A DNA stretch of 5,646 nt from DATARH01 sp035935235. Lineage in GTDB: Bacteria; Pseudomonadota; Alphaproteobacteria; ATCC43930; CGMCC-115725. Shown here one piece after another: positions 1 through 5,646 of the stretch. The position numbers were made by a program, and so were the translations under genes. The stretch is from contig DASYXG010000404.1 in NCBI GenBank assembly GCA_035935235.1, positions 1 through 5,646 of the forward strand, given 5' to 3'. The notes below the pieces were generated by a model. The model was not told where the DNA came from. It searched no databases and was given only the letters and a program-made list of their open reading frames with translations. The first letter of the stretch is position 1; the number at the start of each line of letters is the position of its first letter.

Positions 1-1
1 C

Positions 2-661
2 GAGGAAAGCGACGAGTGGGAGGACGAATACCGCCGCCAGTTCGCGCTGATGAAGCAGCGTTACGCGGTCGACACGAAGGCGATCGTCCGCCCTCCAGTC
101 AGTGGCGCCCCGGCGCTGCAATTGCCCGAGCTGACCGGCGATCGTGAGCAAGTCCACTGGGCCGAGCAGGTGCGCTCCGACCGGATGCGCGAGGTCACCG
201 ACCCGGCGCGCCGCGCCTGGATGGCCAAGACATGGACTCGCGCCAAGCTCTGGGTCGATACCCGCGACGTCCCGGTCGCGACGCTGCTTCAGCGCACCCA
301 GGCGCAATACGACGACTACCGCCGCAAAACGGCCGAGCAGCAGAAGGCCGCCGCGGCTGCGGCACAACAGAAGGCCGTCGTCCTCGCCGCGCACCAGGCC
401 AAGCTGCAAAAGGCCGGGATCACCGAAGCGGGTCTCATCGAATTAATCGATGCCAGCGAACGCACGAAGCCAGCCCCGCTCACCGACAAGCTCGCCGAGC
501 TGAATGGGGTCGACCGCAATTTGCGTATCTTCGCCACCGCCGACCTGAAGACCTTGCTGGTCAAGGAGAAGAACCTCACCGGCCAGCACGATTACGGCAT
601 CGAGCGCGACGACGGCATCGTCGCCGACCTCAAACTGTTCGCCTCCGCGCCCGCAGCCTAA
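2..661 (+). CDS. Unrecognised protein, 3' portion only, Ala/Gln-rich coiled-coil
   Basis: The frame is already open at base 2 and the gene enters from the left edge; 219 residues are visible before the TAA. An ATG at base 50 exists but is probably internal, because acidic, coding-like sequence precedes it. Visible order: a charged start; a segment with LPELTG (about residues 41-46) and WAEQVR (about 53-58); a Trp-rich stretch with AWMAKTWTRAKLWVDTRD (about 82-99); an Ala/Gln/Lys-rich probable coiled coil (about 100-137, with a run of six Ala); then a globular-looking C-terminal piece ending in APAA. From memory, 'G-x-x-x-Q-x-x-WAE-x-IR' segments recur in bacterial proteins of unknown function; I could not verify this. 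No signal peptide, membrane helix or catalytic motif is visible in the part present. It lies 2 bp upstream of the oxygenase gene, so the two are probably co-transcribed. It is confidently coding but functionally unassigned. Confidence 0.8.
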   Translation, partial: EESDEWEDEYRRQFALMKQRYAVDTKAIVRPPVSGAPALQLPELTGDREQVHWAEQVRSDRMREVTDPARRAWMAKTWTRAKLWVDTRDVPVATLLQRTQAQYDDYRRKTAEQQKAAAAAAQQKAVVLAAHQAKLQKAGITEAGLIELIDASERTKPAPLTDKLAELNGVDRNLRIFATADLKTLLVKEKNLTGQHDYGIERDDGIVADLKLFASAPAA

Positions 662-663
662 CG

Positions 664-1653
664 ATGGCCGACCGCGATCCTATTCCAGTCGTCGATCTAG
701 CGTCCTATCTCGCCGACGCCCCTGGCGCGCTCGACCGCAGCGCCGAGCAGCTTCGCGTCGCGCTGACCGAGATCGGTTTCTATTTTGTCACCGGTCACGG
801 CGTGTCGCCGGAGCTGATCCGCGAAACCTTCCGCCAAGCCGCGCGGTTCCACGCCCAGCCGCTCGACCGGAAGCTCGCGATCAAGCTCGACAAACACAAT
901 GTCGGCTACCTGCCGCTGAAGGGCGACACGCTGCGCACCTCGACCGTCGCCACCGTCACCAAGGCCAATCTCAACGAGGCGCTGTTCGTCGCCCGCGATC
1001 TCGCGCCCGACCACCCGGACGTCGTCGCCGGCCGCCGCTTTCGCAGCGCCAACCAATGGCCGCCTGGCCTGCCCGGCTTCCGCGAGACCGTCACCGCCTA
1101 TTGCGACGCGATGGAGCGCTTGGTTCAGAAACTTGCGCCGCTTTACGCCCGTGCCCTGGATCTGCCGGCCAAGTATTTCGACGCCCCGTTCGCCGAGCCG
1201 CAGTACAAGCTGCGGATGACGCACTATCCACTCCAGCCCGACGCGCCCGACGACGAATTCGGCATCGCCCCGCACACCGACACCAGTTTCCTGACCCTGC
1301 TCGCGCCCAACGAGGTGCCGGGTCTCGCGATCCGCAGGCAAAGCGGCGAGTGGATGGCGGCGCCGGCCATCCCCGGCGCATTTCTGGTGAACGGCGGTCA
1401 GCTCTTGTTGCGCTGGACCAACGACCGCTTCCTCGCCACTCCGCACCGCGCGGTCAATCGCTCGGGCGGCGAGCGCTACGCGATGGCGTTTTTCTGCGAC
1501 GCCGCTATCGACTGGCCGATCGCCGCGGTGCCGACCTGCGTCGGCCCCGACAACCCGCCCAAATATGCGACGACCTATTACACCGACTACATGATCCGCT
1601 ATCAGCAGCAGAGCTATAACGTCTTCGGCGACGCCAAGGATGCCGCGGAGTAG
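664..1653 (+). CDS. Isopenicillin N synthase-family Fe(II)/2-oxoglutarate-dependent oxygenase
   Basis: This is a 329-residue cytosolic non-haem iron oxygenase, close to the usual 310-350 for the family. The N-terminal dioxygenase domain (about 6-120) opens with IPVVDLASY and carries GFYFVTGHGVSPELI (38-52), the family's F-Y-x-x-G-H-G-[VI] signature. NQWP...LPGF (130-139) is the usual linker motif. The jelly-roll domain (about 181-280) holds the facial triad H204-x-D206 in APHTDTSFLTLL and H261 in RWTNDRFLATPHRAVN. R271 sits where the R-x-S co-substrate/substrate carboxylate arginine is expected, but the serine is Ala (RYAMAFF). Members typically couple O2 and 2-oxoglutarate decarboxylation to oxidation of a small molecule; substrate cannot be inferred. 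The frame is also open far upstream, overlapping the previous gene, but that part is Arg-rich shadow translation and homology begins at MADRD. No Shine-Dalgarno precedes this ATG, only a 2-bp gap after the upstream stop, suggesting translational coupling. Family call is sure, reaction is not. Confidence 0.95.
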   Translation: MADRDPIPVVDLASYLADAPGALDRSAEQLRVALTEIGFYFVTGHGVSPELIRETFRQAARFHAQPLDRKLAIKLDKHNVGYLPLKGDTLRTSTVATVTKANLNEALFVARDLAPDHPDVVAGRRFRSANQWPPGLPGFRETVTAYCDAMERLVQKLAPLYARALDLPAKYFDAPFAEPQYKLRMTHYPLQPDAPDDEFGIAPHTDTSFLTLLAPNEVPGLAIRRQSGEWMAAPAIPGAFLVNGGQLLLRWTNDRFLATPHRAVNRSGGERYAMAFFCDAAIDWPIAAVPTCVGPDNPPKYATTYYTDYMIRYQQQSYNVFGDAKDAAE

Positions 1654-1688
1654 GTGCTGCTTATCCGCCTACGGTTGCTGTCGGGGAT

Positions 1689-1973
1689 TTAGCGGCCGCA
1701 TTCGTCCCGCAAGCGCTCGCGCGTTTCCCAGAGCTCGTGCTCCAAATGCTCCCGATCGTCACCGTAGCTCGCACGCTCCAAGCGCTCATGAAGCTCGTGA
1801 TCCCGGTTTCCCAACTCGGCGCAACGCCGCTCATGATCGTCGCGGTGTTCCGGGCCATAACCGGGCAGCGGGATTGTGATGGACGGTCCCTGATACGGCT
1901 GCGCGTGAACCGCGGCTTGGGGAGACGCGGCAACCAAGACGAGAGAGAGAGGTGCGACGAGGGCGATCTTCAT
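1689..1973 (-). CDS. Small secreted, highly charged helical protein with two cysteines
   Basis: This gene encodes 94 residues. The start was chosen at 1973 because a perfect AGGAGG lies 7 bases upstream; a longer in-frame start at 2021 lacks such a site and would bury the signal sequence. Residues 1-24 form a classic Sec signal: MKIA, a hydrophobic core LVAPLSLVLVAA, and VHA before Gln25. The mature part (about 70 residues) has a Pro/Gly-rich lead (PSITIPLPGYGP), then two amphipathic, charge-rich stretches rich in Glu/Arg/His/Asp (about 48-68 and 72-92) separated by SYGDD. Cys51 begins the first and Cys92 ends the second, so an antiparallel hairpin could be closed by a disulphide in the periplasm (inference). 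I recall similar short signal-peptide proteins with HLEHEL-like helices in alphaproteobacteria, all of unknown function. It is convergent with the oxygenase gene (35 bp between stops) and divergent from the transporter gene. Probably periplasmic; no enzyme motif. Confidence 0.85.
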   Translation of the reverse strand: MKIALVAPLSLVLVAASPQAAVHAQPYQGPSITIPLPGYGPEHRDDHERRCAELGNRDHELHERLERASYGDDREHLEHELWETRERLRDECGR

Positions 1974-1980
1974 GGCCGTT

Positions 1981-1986
1981 CCTCCT
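1981..1986 (-). promoter_or_regulatory. Shine-Dalgarno AGGAGG of the small secreted protein gene
   Basis: Read on the minus strand this is a perfect AGGAGG, 7 bases before the ATG at 1973. It decides the start over the in-frame ATG at 2021 and predicts strong translation. Confidence 0.85.
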
Positions 1987-2383
1987 GAAGCCTTGTTTTT
2001 CGTCAACGCTTTGCCGGCCATTTCGCTCCCTCAAATCGTTCATGCCGTCGATCCTGTGGATACGTCTGAGCGTAATTGGCGACAAACGTGCCGCACACAG
2101 CATCCAGCCAGCCGATCGGCATCGCGTTCGCCATGACATCCGTTCGCGGGTAAGCTACGATCGCATTCGATCCTGATAAGGGGTCGACACGGCGAGCGAA
2201 AAAGCGCCGCCGAACTTGAACAGGAGCAACACGTCAATCCGGTGGCATCTCCTGCGGCTGCCGTAACGAGCGAGGCGTCGATCCGAGAAACGTCCATCAC
2301 CAGAAAAGCTACGCTTACCTGAAGAACCGCGCCGGCCTCGCCCGTTTTGCGCCTCCGCATGGTCCCCTGGACTTGATCGATCT
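1987..2383. other. Divergent intergenic region with no supported gene
   Basis: About 400 bp separate the minus-strand secreted protein gene from the plus-strand transporter. Open frames exist on both strands here, but they give Cys/Arg/Ser-rich translations without domain motifs, signal peptides or good ribosome sites, and some run antisense into the transporter. Promoters for both flanking genes must lie here, but I found no convincing -35/-10 pair: a TTGACG on the minus strand (2006-2001) has no matching -10 and sits too close to the ribosome site. The only symmetry noted is a short inverted repeat, GATCG-CATT-CGATC, at 2159-2172. It could be an operator half-site pair but is short enough to be chance. 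Confidence 0.6.
2159..2172. repeat. Short perfect inverted repeat, possible operator
   Basis: Two 5-bp arms (GATCG and CGATC) flank a 4-bp CATT centre, in the divergent intergenic region about 220 bp ahead of the transporter start. The symmetry is directly visible. A regulatory role is only a guess, and arms this short occur often by chance. Confidence 0.2.
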
Positions 2384-2389
2384 GGGAGG
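2384..2389 (+). promoter_or_regulatory. Shine-Dalgarno GGGAGG of the transporter gene
   Basis: GGGAGG lies 5 bases before the ATG at 2395 and supports that start over later in-frame Met codons. Confidence 0.7.
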
Positions 2390-2394
2390 TCTCG

Positions 2395-3804
2395 ATGGCG
2401 GAAGCGTATCCAATTGGCCGGTCGGCAGGTGCGGCCGGCTTCATGCTCGGACGCAAACTCGATAGCATTCCATTCAGCGCCTACCACGTCCTCATCATCG
2501 GCGTGCTCGCCCTCGTCGGTTTTATCGAGGGTTACGATTTGGTGATGACCGGCTCGCTGCTGGTCTTGGCCAAGGAGCCGCTGCACCTTACCGGGCCCGA
2601 CATCCGTTGGCTCGCCGTCGGGCCGACCTTCATGCTGTGCGTCGGGGGCTTCGCGGCGTCGGCGATATCCGACCATTGCAGCCGCAAGACCGTGATGTTG
2701 ATCGGAGTGGTCGCAACCACGTTTTTCACCTTGCTGATCCCGCTGGTGCAAAATTCCGAGCAGCTGATCATCCTGCGTCTGCTGACGGGGCTTGGTGCCG
2801 GCGGAGCCGTCTCGGCGGCCTTTCCGATCGCCGCCGAATTGATGCCGGCGCAGCACCGCCGCACTTATGGCGCGATCTATGAGGTATCGCTCGCGGTCTC
2901 CTTTACCGTGGTGCCGTTCCTCGCCTCCCTGCTCTCGGGCAATGTCGACGCCTTTCGCTTCCTGGCGCTGCCGGGCGGACTGGCGATAACCGTTGTTCCG
3001 GTGCTGGTTTATTTCGTGCTTCCCGAGAGCCCGCGCTGGCATCTGCGCAGGGGCCAGGCACAGGCCGCAGTCGATATCGTCAACCGGATCATCAGGCGGT
3101 CCGGCGATCGCGTGCCGCTGTTGACCGTGGAGGCGCTCGGCGACCACCAGGCCGCCGCCCGCGAGCAATTGCCGCCCTATTGGGCGTTGTTCCGCCCGGG
3201 ACAGCTGCGCTGGACCGCGGTCGGCATTCTCAGCGGCGTTTGCGCCGGCACCGCGTATTTCCTGATTTCGGTGCTGCTGCCCAAGGCGTTGGTCGATCAG
3301 GGCTTAGCCGTCAGCGCCGGTTTTGCACTAACCTCGTTGGTGTATTTCGCCAGCATCCCGGGCAAGGCGTTCACCGGTTTCCTGATGGAGATTATCGGGC
3401 GGCGTTGGACGATCGCCTACGCACTCGCCGGCTCCCTCCCTGGCCTCTGCCTGATGTTGCTGGCGCGCCAGGCGGGGGACTACGCGGCGGTGGTCATGGT
3501 CGCCGGTGCCCTGATCACTGGCTTCACCGTGCTGTCCGCCTTCACTGCCACGCGGGTCTATCTGTCCGAGCAGTTTCCGACGGCATTGCGCGGCCGCGGA
3601 CATATTTTTGGCGAGTCGTTCGCGCGGCTCTTCGCCGGGGTCCTGGCGCCCTTCCTGATGGAACCCTATACCGGCTCGGCGACGATATTCTTCGGCACGA
3701 TCCTGGTGGTGGTGGCGATCGGCGCCTTTATCCCGCTGGGCCTCGGTCGCGAGACCGTCGGTCAGCTGGAAACGGTGACCGAGCGCGTGCCGGCGCTCGC
3801 CTAA
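2395..3804 (+). CDS. Major facilitator superfamily transporter, 12 predicted membrane helices
   Basis: This is a 469-residue inner-membrane secondary transporter, typical of MFS sugar/organic-acid porters (about 430-480). A ~30-residue cytosolic N-terminus precedes hydrophobic helices at roughly 31-50, 72-91, 99-118, 124-146, 162-182, 190-210, then a ~60-residue central loop, then 272-296, 305-328, 338-357, 364-385, 402-422 and 429-450. Family marks: GFIEGYDL (42-49) with an Asp in helix 1, as in aromatic-acid/metabolite:H+ symporters; a loop 2-3 motif A variant, SDHCSRK (92-98); ELMP...RR (148-156) after helix 4; PESPRW (210-215) after helix 6, shared with sugar porters; GRRW (335-338) at loop 8-9; and SEQFP...LRGRG (391-402) in the second half. 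These suggest uptake of a small organic anion or sugar-like solute with protons; the substrate is not deducible. It appears monocistronic: its own Shine-Dalgarno, a 421-bp upstream gap and a terminator-like hairpin 12 bp after the stop. Confidence 0.93.
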   Translation: MAEAYPIGRSAGAAGFMLGRKLDSIPFSAYHVLIIGVLALVGFIEGYDLVMTGSLLVLAKEPLHLTGPDIRWLAVGPTFMLCVGGFAASAISDHCSRKTVMLIGVVATTFFTLLIPLVQNSEQLIILRLLTGLGAGGAVSAAFPIAAELMPAQHRRTYGAIYEVSLAVSFTVVPFLASLLSGNVDAFRFLALPGGLAITVVPVLVYFVLPESPRWHLRRGQAQAAVDIVNRIIRRSGDRVPLLTVEALGDHQAAAREQLPPYWALFRPGQLRWTAVGILSGVCAGTAYFLISVLLPKALVDQGLAVSAGFALTSLVYFASIPGKAFTGFLMEIIGRRWTIAYALAGSLPGLCLMLLARQAGDYAAVVMVAGALITGFTVLSAFTATRVYLSEQFPTALRGRGHIFGESFARLFAGVLAPFLMEPYTGSATIFFGTILVVVAIGAFIPLGLGRETVGQLETVTERVPALA

Positions 3805-3816
3805 CCTAGTAGAGAG

Positions 3817-3852
3817 CGGGGCCGTCGCGTTCGGCGCTACGCGGCGGCCCCG
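3817..3852 (+). terminator. Strong hairpin after the transporter, probable intrinsic terminator
   Basis: CGGGGCCGTCGCGT (3817-3830) pairs with ACGCGGCGGCCCCG (3839-3852): 14 base pairs including one T-G wobble, with an 8-base loop. It begins 12 bases after the transporter stop. Only a short TTT (3854-3856) follows, so release may be inefficient or need Rho. The placement fits the end of the transporter transcript. Confidence 0.65.
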
Positions 3853-3897
3853 GTTTCGCGACACGATCCGGTACCAGAAGTAGGCTGCCGCTCGATC

Positions 3898-3924
3898 GGC
3901 GGGCAAGGAGACACCTTTCCCGCC
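3898..3924. repeat. Hairpin in the leader of the right-hand gene
   Basis: GGCGGGCAAGG pairs with CCTTTCCCGCC (10 of 11 pairs, one C/T mismatch) around a 5-base loop. The left arm and loop contain AAGGAG, a Shine-Dalgarno-like string with no start codon at useful distance. It is the first of three hairpins between the terminator and the next gene; function unknown. Confidence 0.4.
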
Positions 3925-3954
3925 TGCCAGGGCCCGAACCGCATGTCTTTTGGC

Positions 3955-3980
3955 GGCCATGCGCGAGGCGCATTGCGGCC
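3955..3980. repeat. Hairpin in the leader of the right-hand gene
   Basis: ATGCGC (3959-3964) and GCGCAT (3968-3973) pair perfectly around GAG. The stem extends with GGCC/GGCC (3955-3958 with 3977-3980) after a 3-base bulge. It lies about 95 bp before the gene start. Such stems are common in GC-rich DNA, so a regulatory role is unproven. Confidence 0.35.
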
Positions 3981-3994
3981 CGACACCGTGCCCG

Positions 3995-4007
3995 GCGGCG
4001 TTGCCGC
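3995..4007. repeat. Small GC-rich hairpin before the right-hand gene
   Basis: GCGGC and GCCGC pair around GTT. A TTGCCG (4001-4006) overlapping its right arm, plus CATTGT (4024-4029) 17 bases on, could be read as a very weak sigma-70-type promoter (4/6 and 3/6 matches). I give this little weight. Confidence 0.2.
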
Positions 4008-4057
4008 TCCGCGAATTTCGGCGCATTGTTCCCAAAGGAAAGAAGAGTCGACCCAAC

Positions 4058-4065
4058 GAAGGAAG
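4058..4065 (+). promoter_or_regulatory. Shine-Dalgarno GAAGGAAG of the right-hand gene
   Basis: The AGGA core (4060-4063) is 8 bases before the ATG at 4072. It supports this start over the in-frame ATG at 3943, which has no useful ribosome site. Confidence 0.65.
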
Positions 4066-4071
4066 ATCGGC

Positions 4072-5646
4072 ATGGCCGCTCAGCCGCAATCGACGCTCAG
4101 CAATTCGGGCAAGCCGCAGGCGCTATACGAGAAGCTCGAAGAACGCATCCTCGCCCGTGACCAGAAGGGTGCGAGCGACGTCTATTACGACTTGGTGCGC
4201 GCTGGTCGGCCGATGACCGAAATCATCGCCGAGGGGGTGCGCATCCATGCGCCCTACACCCACGTGCCGTATCACGAGCGGATCGACGACGGCTACGTGA
4301 ACTTCGTCAACAACGACCACTGCCTCTTATCGGCGCGCGCCTCGTTGCAACTGTCGAAATTGGTGCCCGAAGATTGCGCCGCCCTGCCCTACGCGCAGAC
4401 CATCTGGTACATCCCGACCGGGCTCGACATCTGGAACCAGAAGATTTTGAAGGCGCCCGGGCATTATGCTCGCGCCCCGGGCTGGTCGATGCCGCCGGGG
4501 CCGCCGCCGATGCCGGAAGTCGCCTGGCCTGACCAGGAGCCGGAAAAGCTCGACGGTCCACTGCAGGAGCGGCTCGACCATTGGATGACGCTGGTCCAGC
4601 GTGGCAATGTGCTCGAAGCCTACCGCGTCTTCCTCGGACTCATGGAAAACCCGAGTGAGCGCAAAGCGGTGCTAGCGCAGCTTGTTCATGCCGGCTTGAT
4701 GGATGTGCAGGACCGCGCGCTCTACAACCGCTCCTACACCACCGGGCATAAGGCGTTCCGCGCCCGCGCCACGGTCGATCTCGGCAATTTCCTCGGCTGG
4801 GACGACGCGCACAACGTCGTCTATGCCGGCGCGCTCGACATCGCGGTCGGCCCGCGCTGGTACTCGACCTATGAGATGGCCTGCAACGCTGTGCAAATCT
4901 TCCTCGAAAAGGCGACGATCTCGGCCATCCCCTACGCCGGCGTCACCAACGCCGAGGTCGCGATCCTCGCCAACAACAAGGACCCGCTCTCGGCCGACGA
5001 GCAGAAGGCGTTCGAGAAGGCGGTGATCCGCGACGCTGAGCCGGCCTATATCGAGGCGCTGTCTAAACTGCTTGAAGCCGGCAAGAGCCCACGCCGCATC
5101 CTCGATGCGCTGCAGGTCGCCTCGGCGCAGGTGATCCTCGAAACCCGCGGGGTCAACAATTTCTCGTTGCCGCAGCACTGCTTCGAATACCTCAACACGA
5201 TGGCTTGGTACTTCGACAACTTCCAGCACAAGCAGCAGCTCAAACTGCTCTACACGGCGACCGCGTATCTCAACCGCGCCGCCTGGCACCAGAAGGGCAT
5301 CAACGACGCCGAGCTCAACAAGCCGAAGGCGCCTGCTGGGGCGTCGAAGCTCAGCGGCAGCGAGATCCTCGACCGGCTCGACCAGGCGGCGATCGCGCTC
5401 GACGGCAAGGCAAGCGTCGATTGGACCCAGGCCTATCTCGACAACAGCAAGGATCGCGGACCGCTGATCCAGCGCCTGGCGCTGTTGTCGGCGCGCATGG
5501 GCAATGACCCGCATAATCAAGAGATTGGCCAGGTTCTCCTCGAGGACTACGCGAAGAACCAGGGTCATAATCGCGACCGGCTGTTGCTGGCCTGCGCGCA
5601 CCACACGGCGGTCCACCGTAAGTACGGCAACCCGCTCGATTGCGCC
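4072..5646 (+). CDS. Large uncharacterised helical, His-rich protein, 3' end beyond window
   Basis: The frame is open for 525 codons with no stop and leaves the right edge, so the protein is longer than seen. G/C-ending codons dominate, and three strong antisense or out-of-frame shadows accompany it, as expected of a real GC-rich gene. Visible order: a polar start (1-14); a conserved-looking His cluster with H59, H64 and H68 in RIHAPYTHVPYHER, then FVNNDHCLLSARASLQL (78-94); a Pro-rich linker (about 135-162, PPGPPPMP); then mainly helical sequence with a TTGHKAFRARATVDLGNFLGW block (223-243), a central helical region, LPQHCFEYLNTMAWYFDNFQHK (367-387), WHQKG (405-409), a less conserved-looking linker (about 412-432) and CAHHTAVHRKYG (508-519). 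No signal peptide, membrane helix, Walker or Rossmann motif. I recall GHKA...GW-type blocks in uncharacterised helical proteins, some associated with Rieske domains, but could not confirm it. A metal or cofactor role for the histidines is speculation. The start could be 3943 instead, but that extension is Arg-rich with weaker G/C third-position bias. Confidence 0.88.
   Translation, partial: MAAQPQSTLSNSGKPQALYEKLEERILARDQKGASDVYYDLVRAGRPMTEIIAEGVRIHAPYTHVPYHERIDDGYVNFVNNDHCLLSARASLQLSKLVPEDCAALPYAQTIWYIPTGLDIWNQKILKAPGHYARAPGWSMPPGPPPMPEVAWPDQEPEKLDGPLQERLDHWMTLVQRGNVLEAYRVFLGLMENPSERKAVLAQLVHAGLMDVQDRALYNRSYTTGHKAFRARATVDLGNFLGWDDAHNVVYAGALDIAVGPRWYSTYEMACNAVQIFLEKATISAIPYAGVTNAEVAILANNKDPLSADEQKAFEKAVIRDAEPAYIEALSKLLEAGKSPRRILDALQVASAQVILETRGVNNFSLPQHCFEYLNTMAWYFDNFQHKQQLKLLYTATAYLNRAAWHQKGINDAELNKPKAPAGASKLSGSEILDRLDQAAIALDGKASVDWTQAYLDNSKDRGPLIQRLALLSARMGNDPHNQEIGQVLLEDYAKNQGHNRDRLLLACAHHTAVHRKYGNPLDCA

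Noticed and set aside
232..663. Upstream in-frame extension of the oxygenase overlapping the left-hand gene
   Set aside because: The translation is Arg/Pro-rich without domain content, and the dioxygenase domain begins right after the ATG at 664; the left-hand gene's own frame explains the DNA better.
1941..1951. GA dinucleotide run (CT on the coding strand) inside the signal-peptide region of the small secreted gene
   Set aside because: Could in principle slip and shift the frame, but five units is too short to argue for phase variation.
2040..2468. Minus-strand open frame over the divergent intergenic region
   Set aside because: Ser/Cys/Arg-rich, no ribosome site or recognisable domain, and begins inside the transporter gene.
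2155..3168. Long minus-strand open frame (337 codons) antisense to the transporter
   Set aside because: Gln/Arg/His/Gly-rich composition typical of the antisense of GC-rich genes; the plus strand gives a textbook MFS protein.
3943..4071. Earlier in-frame ATG extending the right-hand gene by 43 codons
   Set aside because: No Shine-Dalgarno at proper spacing, weaker G/C third-position bias, Arg-rich sequence; the ATG at 4072 has a good site.
3328..4089. Minus-strand open frame across the transporter 3' end and following gap
   Set aside because: Mostly antisense of the transporter, crosses the terminator hairpin, low-complexity charged translation.
4672..5616. Long minus-strand open frame (314 codons) antisense to the right-hand gene
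   Set aside because: Repetitive Arg/Val/Glu/Leu translation with no motif; the plus-strand frame spans more sequence, has a ribosome site and a sensible composition.

Overview
The window reads as chromosomal DNA from a GC-rich proteobacterium. The codons end mostly in G or C, Shine-Dalgarno sites are AGGAGG/GGGAGG type, and the small exported protein has a Sec signal ending in VHA|Q. I would guess an alphaproteobacterium (Rhizobiales/Rhodospirillales-like), but that is inference from style, not from a marker gene. No rRNA, tRNA, CRISPR array, transposase or phage gene is visible.

Layout, left to right. (1) The 3' end of an unrecognised, Ala/Gln-rich, partly coiled-coil protein runs off the left edge and stops at 661. 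(2) Two bases later, at 664, an isopenicillin-N-synthase-type Fe(II)/2-oxoglutarate oxygenase begins and ends at 1653. The tight spacing and missing Shine-Dalgarno suggest one transcript with coupled translation. (3) Convergent to it, 35 bp away, is a small minus-strand gene (1973-1689) for a secreted, highly charged protein predicted to form a two-helix hairpin with one Cys at each end. (4) A 421-bp divergent intergenic stretch follows, with no convincing gene. (5) A 12-helix major facilitator superfamily transporter lies at 2395-3804. (6) It is closed by a 14-bp hairpin that looks like a terminator. (7) A roughly 220-bp leader with three further GC-rich hairpins follows. (8) From 4072 a large open frame runs in-phase off the right edge (525 codons, no stop). 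It encodes an uncharacterised, mostly helical, His-rich protein.

How they may work together: an oxygenase, a transporter and a His-rich possible metal protein could hint at small-molecule metabolism, but they sit in at least three separate transcription units. No pathway, substrate or defence/mobile system can be claimed. The most worthwhile target is the right-hand gene, which looks genuine by codon use and conserved-looking motifs but whose function I cannot assign.
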